From positions 1-13,029 of the forward strand of contig JAAEQP010001563.1 of assembly GCA_024231375.1 (NCBI GenBank): a DNA stretch of 13,029 nt, written 5' to 3'. Positions 6,925-13,029 of the stretch are shown here, piece by piece (within the stretch, counting starts at the first letter, position 1; the number at the start of each line of letters is the position of its first letter). The notes beneath the pieces are model-generated. The model was not told the origin of the DNA. It did no database searches and saw nothing but the letters and a program-made list of their open reading frames with translations. Origin of the DNA: a bacterium (GTDB lineage: Bacteria > Hydrogenedentota > Hydrogenedentia > Hydrogenedentiales > SLHB01). Position numbers and translations under genes: made by a program.

Positions 6925-7479
6925 TCACTCCCTGATCTCCTCACCGTGGACCTCGCCCGTTGCTCCCAGAATCCGAATCTCATACCGCTCTTCGCGCTGG
7001 TTCATCACGGCAATACTGACGTTGTCCGTGCGGCCGTCGCTTGCGAACACGATGGAGTCCCAGGCCTGCATAGGCACCGACCGACTCACCATCTCCGTTT
7101 CGCGTTCCAACGACACCTCCACGTCCTCGGGCAGCTCCATGATCGTCAGCACGCGGTTCGTTTCCTCCGGTTGCTCGTCCATCCACGGCAGGGGCGTCCG
7201 GCTGAGGGTGACCCAACACCGATGACGTTCCGTGTCCACGTGGACCACCGCCGGTTGACGCCGGGTTACGGCGGACATGTAGGCGAAGTTCAGCACGTCG
7301 CACACCTTCTCGCCTGTGGTGGCGATACCCTCGCCACGCAACGTCCTGGCTACGTTCGGCACGATCATCGTCGACAGCATGGCGATCACCATCAGCACGA
7401 CCAGCAACTCCAGTAGAGTCACGCCGGCCGCGGTGCGTGTGACGTCGCGCTGTGGGCTATATTGCTTCGCCGTCCTCAT
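6925..7479 (-). CDS. gspH: T2SS minor pseudopilin GspH
   Basis: Minor pseudopilin thought to link the tip complex to the GspG shaft. The 184-aa precursor has a 19-residue leader ending in TRTAAG, cut before VTLLELLVVLMVIAM, with Glu at mature position 5. The rest matches the GspH pattern: an amphipathic helix (EGIATTGEKVCDVLNFAYMSA), strands such as PAVVHVDTERHRCWVTL, and a C-terminal strand pair around IVFASDGRTDNVSIAV. The start at 7479 overlaps the end of gspG by 23 nt. After its stop the operon shows its largest gap, 239 nt to the gspI start, filled mainly by the two palindromic repeats. Confidence 0.92.
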   Translation of the reverse strand: MRTAKQYSPQRDVTRTAAGVTLLELLVVLMVIAMLSTMIVPNVARTLRGEGIATTGEKVCDVLNFAYMSAVTRRQPAVVHVDTERHRCWVTLSRTPLPWMDEQPEETNRVLTIMELPEDVEVSLERETEMVSRSVPMQAWDSIVFASDGRTDNVSIAVMNQREERYEIRILGATGEVHGEEIRE

Positions 7480-7909
7480 CCACCCAACTCACAATGTCCT
7501 TGGCGTACTCTTCGCCGCCTTCTTCGCCATCCTTGCCGTAAGACGCCAGCTCGTAGGGCTGCCCGCTATGGGTTCCCGGCGATTCGTAGATGTAGGGGTT
7601 GTCCCACGGATCGTTCGGGATAGGCTTCTTGGGGTAGGGACCCTTCCACTTGTCCGTGTCGTCCTCGGGCTGGTAATAGAGCACCCGGACGCCTTCCTCG
7701 CTGGTGGGATACCGGCCCATGTCGAGGTAGAACTGGTCGAGCAGGCTCTCGATCATGGCGATGTCCGTCTTGGCCTTGGTCATCTTGGCTTCGTCGGACT
7801 TTCCGACCACGTTGGGCGCGATCACGACCGCGAGTAGGGCCAGGATGATCAGCACGACCATCAGTTCGATCAGCGTGAAGCCCCGGTTCCGTTTCTTGTG
7901 CGATTTCAT
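7457..7909 (-). CDS. gspG: T2SS major pseudopilin GspG
   Basis: Major subunit of the periplasmic pseudopilus that pushes substrates through the secretin. The 150-aa precursor has leader MKSHKKRNRG cut before FTLIELMVVLIILALLAVV, with Glu at mature position 5. The body shows GspG hallmarks: LLDQFYLDMGRYPTSEEG, the PNDPWDNPYIYESPG loop and the C-terminal SYGKDGEEGGEEYAKDI segment, which carries the calcium-binding Asp residues (likely D127 and D138). The ribosome site TAGGAG overlaps the gspF stop codon, and only 14 nt separate the two genes. Confidence 0.97.
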   Translation of the reverse strand: MKSHKKRNRGFTLIELMVVLIILALLAVVIAPNVVGKSDEAKMTKAKTDIAMIESLLDQFYLDMGRYPTSEEGVRVLYYQPEDDTDKWKGPYPKKPIPNDPWDNPYIYESPGTHSGQPYELASYGKDGEEGGEEYAKDIVSWVDEDGEAI

Positions 7910-7923
7910 GGTGCGTTCCGCTC

Positions 7924-9132
7924 CTATCTCATCACCGAACTTAACTGGAAGATGGGCAGCAACATCGAAATCAGAATGAAGCCGACAATGCCTGCCACAA
8001 ACAAGATCAACGCCGGGGCCAACAACGACGTCATGACTTTCGTCGACGTCATGGTCTCCCGGTCGTAAGCTTCCGCCACGCGCAACAGCATGTGGTCGAG
8101 TTTGCCTGTTTCCTCACCGACCGATACCATCTGAACCGACAACGGTGGGAACACATGTGCCTCGCCCATGAGTGCCGCCAAGGATTCGCCCGTGCGTACG
8201 CGAGCGGTCATGTCAGCTATCGTCGCCGAGATGACCCGATTGCCGATGGCGGGTCTCACCAAGGCCAGGGCATCCACAATTGAGATGCCTCCCCGAGTCA
8301 GTGTGCCCAGTAGACGCGTGAGCCGGGCCACGGCCACGTTGCGCAACAAGGTGCCCAACCACGGTACCCGAAGCTTGGCGCCGTCCAAGGCCATGCGCAC
8401 ACCGGGATCCCGCATGGCGAACCGGCCTGCCACCGCGAGCACGCCCATGCCAATCACGAGATACCAGCGATAGTCGGTGGTGAAATGGGAGATGGCCAGC
8501 AGCACCCGCGTGGGGGCGGGCAGGTCCTGGCCCGCGCCTTCGAACATGACTTCCAAGCGGGGGATGAAGAAGGCGACCAGGATGATGGCCGATACCACGC
8601 CTGCGAGCAGGACCAAGACTGGATAGGCCGCCGCTGCCATCACCTCACCGCGCAAGGCCTCTTCGCGTTCGTACAGCGTCGACAGCTCAAGCAGTTGCTC
8701 GTCCAGCGTGCCGCCGTGTTCGCCCACGCTCACCATACTCGACATGAGCGGGGGGAAATCCTTGGGATGCTTGGCCAGAGCGTCTGCAAAGGTGCTCCCG
8801 CCCTGGACCGATTCCTTTATGTCGGTGAGCAGTTGCTTGGCGCGCGGTTCTTCCTGCTGGTCGATGAGGACGTTGAGTCCCCGTACGATAGGGACCCCGG
8901 CGGATGAGAGTGTCGCCAATTGCCGTGTGAAGGTGGCCAGCCGGATGGCCCGGCGGCGAAGACTGAAACTCGTGGATTGGACCGCGGGCTTCTGGGCCTG
9001 CTCGCGCAGGTCGACCGGATTCTTCCCGCCGTCCAGCAAACGCTGCAACGCCTCACGGCGGCTCGCCGCGTCCACCGTTCCTTCAAGCTGAGCGCCTCCG
9101 GCGCCCAGCGCTTTGTACCAATACGTCGGCAC
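7924..9132 (-). CDS. gspF: T2SS inner-membrane platform protein GspF
   Basis: Polytopic core of the inner-membrane platform, thought to transmit the ATPase motion to the pseudopilus. The 402 residues include two copies of the T2SF domain. The first lies around 66-190, with TFTRQLATLSSAGVPIVRGL and MVSVGEHGGTLDEQL. The second lies around 268-395, with RLTRLLGTLTRGGISIVDAL and MVSVGEETGKLDHML. Three transmembrane segments are seen near 169-191, 221-238 and 371-394. The start is GTG at 9132, giving the usual MPTYWYKALGAGG opening. Its upstream G-run (GGGGGGGGCGAA) serves as an unusual ribosome site. It lies 50 nt after gspE. Confidence 0.97.
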   Translation of the reverse strand: MPTYWYKALGAGGAQLEGTVDAASRREALQRLLDGGKNPVDLREQAQKPAVQSTSFSLRRRAIRLATFTRQLATLSSAGVPIVRGLNVLIDQQEEPRAKQLLTDIKESVQGGSTFADALAKHPKDFPPLMSSMVSVGEHGGTLDEQLLELSTLYEREEALRGEVMAAAAYPVLVLLAGVVSAIILVAFFIPRLEVMFEGAGQDLPAPTRVLLAISHFTTDYRWYLVIGMGVLAVAGRFAMRDPGVRMALDGAKLRVPWLGTLLRNVAVARLTRLLGTLTRGGISIVDALALVRPAIGNRVISATIADMTARVRTGESLAALMGEAHVFPPLSVQMVSVGEETGKLDHMLLRVAEAYDRETMTSTKVMTSLLAPALILFVAGIVGFILISMLLPIFQLSSVMR

Positions 9133-9153
9133 TTCGCCCCCCCCTGCCCTGGC

Positions 9154-9169
9154 CGCGCGTTCCCGCGCG
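9154..9169 (-). promoter_or_regulatory. GC hairpin with GNRA loop in the gspE-gspF spacer
   Basis: In the transcribed strand, CGCGCG-GGAA-CGCGCG forms a perfect 6-bp all-GC stem closed by a GGAA loop, which fits the GNRA tetraloop class. It sits in the 50-nt spacer, 21 nt upstream of the gspF GTG and just ahead of its G-rich ribosome site. It might stabilise the message or modulate gspF translation. A chance origin is possible in DNA this rich in GC. Confidence 0.35.
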
Positions 9170-9182
9170 CAGTCACCTGTCG

Positions 9183-10847
9183 CTACTCTGAGTCGTCCAG
9201 TTGGTCCGCCAACTGGGTGGCCCGGATCACCTCCTCGGGTGTGGTCACGCCGCGGGCGACATCCAGCCAGCCCGCTTGCCGCATCGTCTGCATTCGCGCG
9301 CCCAGGTACTGCCGGAACGCGGACGACGGCGCGTGTTGCAGAATCAGATCGCGAATGGGATCGTCGAGCGTCATCAGTTCCAGAATGGCCACCCGGCCCC
9401 GGTACCCCGTGCCGTTGCAGTCCGAACAGCCGCGTCCGTGGTAGATTTCGGGGGCCGCGTCCGTGCCCAGTTCCCGGCGGAATTGAGCACGCTGGGCGTC
9501 GCTGGGCTCAATCCGTTCGCTGCAATGATCGCATACCTTCCTCACCAGACGTTGCGCCAGAATGCCCCGCACCGCCGATGCGATGAGGTAGGGTTGAACG
9601 CCCATGTCCAGCATGCGCGCGATGGATTCCACCGCGTCATTGGTGTGCAACGAACTCAGGACCAAGTGGCCCGTCAACGCCGACCGAATTGCGATTTCGG
9701 CCGTCTCGCTGTCGCGAATCTCACCCACCATGATGACGTCCGGGTCCTGCCGTACGATGGCCCGCAACCCCGTGGCGAAGGTGAGTCCGCGTTTGGGGCG
9801 CACCGGGATCTGGTTCACGCCTTCCAGTTCGTATTCCACCGGGTCCTCAATGGTGATGAACTTGCGTTCCGCCGTGAAGATGGACGTGAGCGAGGAGTAC
9901 AGGGTCGTCGTCTTGCCCGAACCAGTGGGTCCGCAGACCAACACGATTCCGTGAGGATTCTGCAGTAGGCGCTGGTAACGGTTCAGGGTCTCCTGCTCGA
10001 ACCCCAGCCGCTCCAAGCCAAACAGGAATGACGACTTGTCCAGCAGCCTCATGACCACGCATTCGCCGAAGATGGTCGGAACAGTTGCGACGCGGACGTC
10101 TACTTCGCGACCTTCAAAATCCAACTCGATGTGACCATCCTGCGGGACGTACCGCTCGGCGATGTTCATCTCCGCCATGATCTTCACGCGGGAGATGATG
10201 GCGTCTTGAAGATGCTTCGGCGGCGAAGGCATCTCGCGTAACACACCGTCAACGCGGTACTTGACGCGAAGCGACGTGTCGAACGGTTCGATATGAATGT
10301 CGCTGGCCCGGTCCCGGATGGCGCGGGCCACAATCAGATTCACCAGGTTGACAACGGTGGGCTCGCTGGCCATCTCCCGGAGTTGGCCGATCTCGAGGCT
10401 GTCGGCGGACACCTCGTTCTCGGGTAGTTCGAGGTGCTTGATCATCCGCTCGACCGAGAGGCCGTAGAAGGTCTGCATGGCGGCCGCCATGTCGCTCTCG
10501 GTACAGATCGCGCGCTCAACCTTCTTCTTCGTGAGGATTTGAATGTGGTCGGCCGTCTGGAAGTCGAAGGGGTTGGCCATGGCCAGGAGCACGTGTCCGT
10601 CTTCCTGCGACGCGGGAATCACCTTGGCCTTGTGGATCAGCTCCGGCGGGATGCCCGTCGCCGCGGACCGGTCGATGTCAGCAGCCGACAGGTCGATGAA
10701 CCGAATCCCCAGACGTTCCGCAAGCGCTTCGAGGGCGCTGGCTTCATCGGGCCAACCCGCCGCTACCAGGCAGGATCCCAGGCTTTCGCCGGACTCCCGG
10801 AACCGTTTCATGGCCTCTTGGAAGACATCTTCCGATATTGCTGTCAC
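9183..10847 (-). CDS. gspE: T2SS assembly ATPase GspE
   Basis: Cytoplasmic hexameric ATPase that powers pseudopilus assembly. The 554 residues start with an MshEN-type N-terminal domain (about 1-130) and an N2 domain carrying the Asp-rich ASDIHIEPFD motif (181-190). The RecA-like domain has Walker A GPTGSGKT (306-313), the Asp box ITIEDPVEYE (331-340), Walker B VIMVGEIRD (371-379) and the His box TGHLVLSSLHTN (392-403). A zinc-binding tetracysteine insert is complete: C439, C442, C474 and C477. All catalytic residues are present. The start is GTG at 10847 with AGGTG upstream, and an in-frame stop a few codons further up limits alternatives. The T2SS assignment over a type IV pilus PilB rests on the gspG-K neighbours. 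It is the first gene of the operon. Confidence 0.97.
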   Translation of the reverse strand: MTAISEDVFQEAMKRFRESGESLGSCLVAAGWPDEASALEALAERLGIRFIDLSAADIDRSAATGIPPELIHKAKVIPASQEDGHVLLAMANPFDFQTADHIQILTKKKVERAICTESDMAAAMQTFYGLSVERMIKHLELPENEVSADSLEIGQLREMASEPTVVNLVNLIVARAIRDRASDIHIEPFDTSLRVKYRVDGVLREMPSPPKHLQDAIISRVKIMAEMNIAERYVPQDGHIELDFEGREVDVRVATVPTIFGECVVMRLLDKSSFLFGLERLGFEQETLNRYQRLLQNPHGIVLVCGPTGSGKTTTLYSSLTSIFTAERKFITIEDPVEYELEGVNQIPVRPKRGLTFATGLRAIVRQDPDVIMVGEIRDSETAEIAIRSALTGHLVLSSLHTNDAVESIARMLDMGVQPYLIASAVRGILAQRLVRKVCDHCSERIEPSDAQRAQFRRELGTDAAPEIYHGRGCSDCNGTGYRGRVAILELMTLDDPIRDLILQHAPSSAFRQYLGARMQTMRQAGWLDVARGVTTPEEVIRATQLADQLDDSE

Positions 10848-10958
10848 TGTGAAGCACCTAACCCGTTGGAATCATCCATGTTTCGAGAAACTACACTTCC
10901 ACTTGAGTAATGGCAGAATCCGCCGGAATCGATCAAACCTGCGCACGATCACAATCCT

Positions 10959-10964
10959 TGTCAA
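10959..10964 (-). promoter_or_regulatory. Candidate -35 element for the gspE operon
   Basis: A perfect TTGACA lies on the minus strand about 110 nt upstream of the gspE start. No good -10 hexamer follows at 16-18 nt: the 17-nt position reads CAGGTT, and TTTGAT lies at 21 nt. It is therefore only a weak candidate for a housekeeping promoter. Confidence 0.2.
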
Positions 10965-11176
10965 GATCTTCCGTGTCAGACAGTTGCGGATGGAATCCGT
11001 CTACTGGGCGGCCATGGCTCCTCCCGGCCGCTTCGATGGCGATTGACACCCTCTATGACGTTCCCCGGCCCCGAAAGGTGACATAGTCTCGAAACAAGAC
11101 GATTCTGGCCCGCTCCTATTCTACACAAACGAATGTCCTGTTCACATTTGGGACAATCTCCCTTGAATACGTATGG

Positions 11177-11205
11177 TTGCCCCGGCGGGTTCAGGATCGT
11201 AGACT
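11177..11205 (+). promoter_or_regulatory. Candidate promoter for the DUF1848 gene
   Basis: TTGCCC, a 17-nt spacer, then TAGACT. Each hexamer matches 4 of 6 consensus sigma-70 positions. The expected start of transcription would be about 25 nt before the ATG at 11238. The match is modest and GC-rich lineages often deviate, so it is tentative. Confidence 0.3.
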
Positions 11206-11237
11206 GACCGACGATTCCCATGGATAGAGGCGCCCTC

Positions 11238-12116
11238 ATGATTGTCAGCGCAAGCCGTCGAACCGATATTCCCGCGTTCTATGCCGCGTGGTTCATGAAC
11301 CGCGTACGTGCCGGGAACTGCGTCGTGCCGAATCCCTTCAATCCGAATCAGGTCTCTCAGGTGTCGCTCCTGCCGGGCGATGTCGATGCCATTGTGTTCT
11401 GGACCCGAAATCCCGATCCACTCCTGCCGCATTTGGCGGAGTTGGATGCCATTGGCTACCGGTACTACTTCCTGTATACCGTTCTGGACAATCCGGATGC
11501 CCTCGACCCGGGGATGCCGCCGCTGGATTGTCGGCTCGACGTGTTTCGCAGGCTTGTCGAAGCGGTAGGTCCGGACCGCGTCGTCTGGCGGTACGACCCT
11601 ATCGCCCTCAGTAACCTGACGCCGGTTTCTTTTCACTTAGACACCTACGAGCGGCTCGCGGTTCGCCTGCGCGGATTGACGCGGCGATCCATTGTCAGTT
11701 TCGTGGACCTCTACCGTAAGCTGAGGAAACGGCTCGCTGCTCTCGCCGAGGAGGGGTGTGTTCTTGTGGAGCCGAAGGAGGAGGACCTCGCGAGGCTTCT
11801 GCCCGGCCTGGCTTCGGCCGCGGGGGCGAACGGCATGACAATCCAGAGTTGTGCCGAGGAACGGAACCTGGCACCCTATGGTGTCGCGCCGGGAAAGTGC
11901 ATCGACGGCGCGTATCTTGAGCAGGTTCTGGGCGTGACGGTGGACGGCCGCAAGGACCGGTCGCAACGCGCTGCGTGCGGGTGTGTCGCCAGCCGCGATA
12001 TTGGATGCTACGATACCTGCGTTCACGGATGTGCCTATTGCTACGCTTCGTCCGACTTCGAGCGGGCACGGGCCAACTTCGAGGCACACGACCCAGATTC
12101 CGATCGCATGGTCTGA
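11238..12116 (+). CDS. DUF1848 family protein with C-terminal radical-SAM-like cysteine cluster
   Basis: A 292-aa protein of the uncharacterised DUF1848 family. The opening MIVSASRRTDIPAFYAAWF and the internal VDAIVFWTRNPDPLLPHL and VVWRYDPIAL are typical of that family. Further conserved-looking motifs are IQSCAEERNLAPYGVAPGKCIDG (about 202-224). The C-terminus holds a cysteine cluster: C247-G-C249, C257, then C261-VHG-C265-AY-C268-Y. The last three form CX3CX2C, the radical SAM iron-sulfur signature, but at the end of the protein instead of the start. Family annotation, as I recall, notes this resemblance; the reaction is unknown. The start ATG at 11238 has AGAGG 8 nt upstream. An in-frame ATG at 11220 has no ribosome site. 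It is transcribed away from the secretion operon, and no functional link is evident. Confidence 0.87.
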   Translation: MIVSASRRTDIPAFYAAWFMNRVRAGNCVVPNPFNPNQVSQVSLLPGDVDAIVFWTRNPDPLLPHLAELDAIGYRYYFLYTVLDNPDALDPGMPPLDCRLDVFRRLVEAVGPDRVVWRYDPIALSNLTPVSFHLDTYERLAVRLRGLTRRSIVSFVDLYRKLRKRLAALAEEGCVLVEPKEEDLARLLPGLASAAGANGMTIQSCAEERNLAPYGVAPGKCIDGAYLEQVLGVTVDGRKDRSQRAACGCVASRDIGCYDTCVHGCAYCYASSDFERARANFEAHDPDSDRMV

Positions 12117-12217
12117 ATTCGGGGCACGTAACGGACGACCGGCTTGATTTTCATGTGCTTGGCAGGGCACAACAGCTTACGGTCAGGTGTAGTTTCACTT
12201 TCGAAAGGAGACGAATT
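12117..12217 (+). other. Short intergenic region upstream of the GH32-like gene
   Basis: No gene is visible. It ends with a strong ribosome site (AAGGAG, 7 nt before the GTG at 12218). A weak 5-bp inverted repeat TGTGC/GCACA (12154-12171) has no U-tract, so I do not call a terminator. No convincing promoter was found. Confidence 0.5.
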
Positions 12218-13029
12218 GTGGGAATCCTCTCCAAGAGAACATTGATGCTTTGCGCTGTTTGCGTCGCGGTCTCACTTGCGGCGGGTGCCGACCCGATCCT
12301 GATCGCCGACTTCGAAGGTAGCGACTACGGGGGATGGCAGGTAGAAGGCGACGCGTTCGGCAGGGGGCCGGCGAAGGGGACGCTGCCCGGCCAGATGCGG
12401 GTTGGCGGGTACAGGGGCGACAAACTGGCCAATAGCTACTACGGCCGGGACGCCTCAACAGGCAAACTGATCTCGCCGCCTTTCGTTATTGAGCGTCCGT
12501 TCATCAGCTTCCTTATCGGCGGCGGCATGCATCCCGGCAAGACCTGTATGAACTTGATTGTGAAGGGTGAGGTTGTGCGGACCGCCACGGGACCCAATGA
12601 CCGGCCCGGCGGCACCGAGAGCCTGGAGTGGGAAAGCTGGGATGTGAAGGACCTCCAGGGGCAGAGAGGGCTCCTGGAGATCGTAGACAGCGCAACGGGT
12701 GGCTGGGGGCACGTGAATATCGATCACATCGTGCAGAGCGACCGGTCGCACAAACTACCGGATTTGGAGAGCGCCATGATCTGTGAGAAACGGTATATCA
12801 ACTTTCCCGTGAAGACGGGCGCGGCTATGCGCCAGATGAAGATGACGGTGGACGGCGAAGTCGTCCGGGAATTTGACATCGAATTGGCAAGCGAAGATCC
12901 GGACTTCTGGGTGTTTCTTGACCTGACGCCTTTCGCAGGAAAGGAAGCCACGCTGACGGTCAAGCAAGTGCCCGAGGACGATCCCGACGCGCTCTCAAAG
13001 CTGCCTCAAACCGACAGCTTCATGGGGGC
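12218..13029 (+). CDS. Secreted GH32-type protein (levanase/fructan hydrolase-like), N-terminal part
   Basis: The first 270 codons of a secreted protein; the frame is open at the right edge. The GTG start follows AAGGAG at 7 nt. A signal peptide is clear: MGILSKR, a hydrophobic core (about 9-22) and a likely cut after AAGA. A beta-sandwich domain follows (about 27-173), opening ILIADFEGSDYGGWQVEGDAF and including NSYYGRDASTGKLISPPF, FLIGGGMHPG and GGWGHVNIDHI. Next comes a segment with YINFPVKTGA, VREFDIELA and DFWVFLDLTPF. In my memory of GH32 proteins from Planctomycetota and Verrucomicrobiota, this layout precedes a five-bladed propeller that hydrolyses fructans or sucrose-type bonds. The catalytic WMNDPNG-like motif would be just outside the window. 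The beta-sandwich could occur with another enzyme, so the substrate is inferred. Its exported nature makes it a conceivable client of the secretion system. Confidence 0.75.
   Translation, partial: MGILSKRTLMLCAVCVAVSLAAGADPILIADFEGSDYGGWQVEGDAFGRGPAKGTLPGQMRVGGYRGDKLANSYYGRDASTGKLISPPFVIERPFISFLIGGGMHPGKTCMNLIVKGEVVRTATGPNDRPGGTESLEWESWDVKDLQGQRGLLEIVDSATGGWGHVNIDHIVQSDRSHKLPDLESAMICEKRYINFPVKTGAAMRQMKMTVDGEVVREFDIELASEDPDFWVFLDLTPFAGKEATLTVKQVPEDDPDALSKLPQTDSFMG

Larger units (their letters stand above)
10848..11237. other. Divergent intergenic region between gspE and the DUF1848 gene
   Basis: About 390 nt with no convincing gene. It should hold the promoters of both transcripts. An inverted repeat GCGGCC/GGCCGC (11008-11013 and 11026-11031) and one TTGACA hexamer on each strand (10959-10964 minus, 11043-11048 plus) are visible. 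A minus-strand frame of 87 codons across the region lacks a ribosome site and recognisable similarity. An 11-codon minus-strand frame (10879-10844) ends with a TGA overlapping the gspE GTG. Confidence 0.6.

Noticed and set aside
1..10847. The operon as a type IV pilus or competence system
   Set aside because: GspG with its calcium segment, the GspH/I/J/K set including a Glu5-less GspK, and the lack of pilT point to a T2SS.
10976..11239. Minus-strand 87-codon frame with a CPKCE motif in the divergent intergenic region
   Set aside because: It has no ribosome site, overlaps the DUF1848 start and the proposed promoter, and has no recognisable domain. The few cysteines are not arranged as a known motif.
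12154..12171. TGTGC/GCACA inverted repeat as a terminator after the DUF1848 gene
   Set aside because: The stem is only 5 bp and no T-run follows.

Overview
The window is about 13 kb of GC-rich bacterial DNA. Most of it (positions 1 to about 10,850) is one minus-strand operon for a type II secretion system (T2SS), read in the order gspE-F-G-H-I-J-K-L-M-C-D. The operon starts near 10,847 and runs off the left edge inside gspD. On the plus strand, diverging from gspE, are a DUF1848-family gene (11238-12116) and the first 270 codons of a secreted protein that looks like a glycoside hydrolase family 32 (GH32, fructan or sucrose hydrolase) enzyme, cut by the right edge. No tRNA, rRNA, CRISPR array, transposase or phage gene is visible.

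The organism cannot be named from this sequence alone. The high GC content, the GH32 N-terminal domain (from memory, common in Planctomycetota, Verrucomicrobiota and Hydrogenedentota-like genomes) and the expanded linkers in the T2SS proteins suggest a member of or near the PVC group or Hydrogenedentota. This is an inference.

The secretion genes form a near-complete machine. GspE is the cytoplasmic ATPase. GspF, GspL, GspM and GspC form the inner-membrane platform. GspG is the major pseudopilin, GspH, I and J are minor pseudopilins, and GspK is the tip pseudopilin. GspD is the outer-membrane secretin. A prepilin peptidase (GspO), GspN and a pilotin are not in the window. Genes are tightly packed, with ATGA overlaps at gspI/J, L/M and M/C, a 23-nt overlap at gspG/H and a longer one at gspJ/K. 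Two spacers stand out: gspH-gspI, which holds two copies of a hairpin-forming repeat, and gspC-gspD, which holds an inverted repeat starting at the gspC stop codon.

The genes are recognisable T2SS members, but several are unusual in architecture. GspK is enlarged, with three helix-hairpin-helix-like repeats, a canonical EF-hand loop and a Gln/Lys/Glu-rich linker. GspM carries a Pro/Gly/Lys/Glu-rich linker of about 144 residues. GspC is very short and has no PDZ or coiled-coil domain. GspL is large and combines a PilM-like actin fold with a PilN-like C-terminal part. I do not see evidence for an entirely new system. The points most worth following are the periplasmic linker expansion, the repeats that keep one frame open from the gspH stop into gspI, and the C-terminal radical-SAM-like cysteine motif of the DUF1848 protein.
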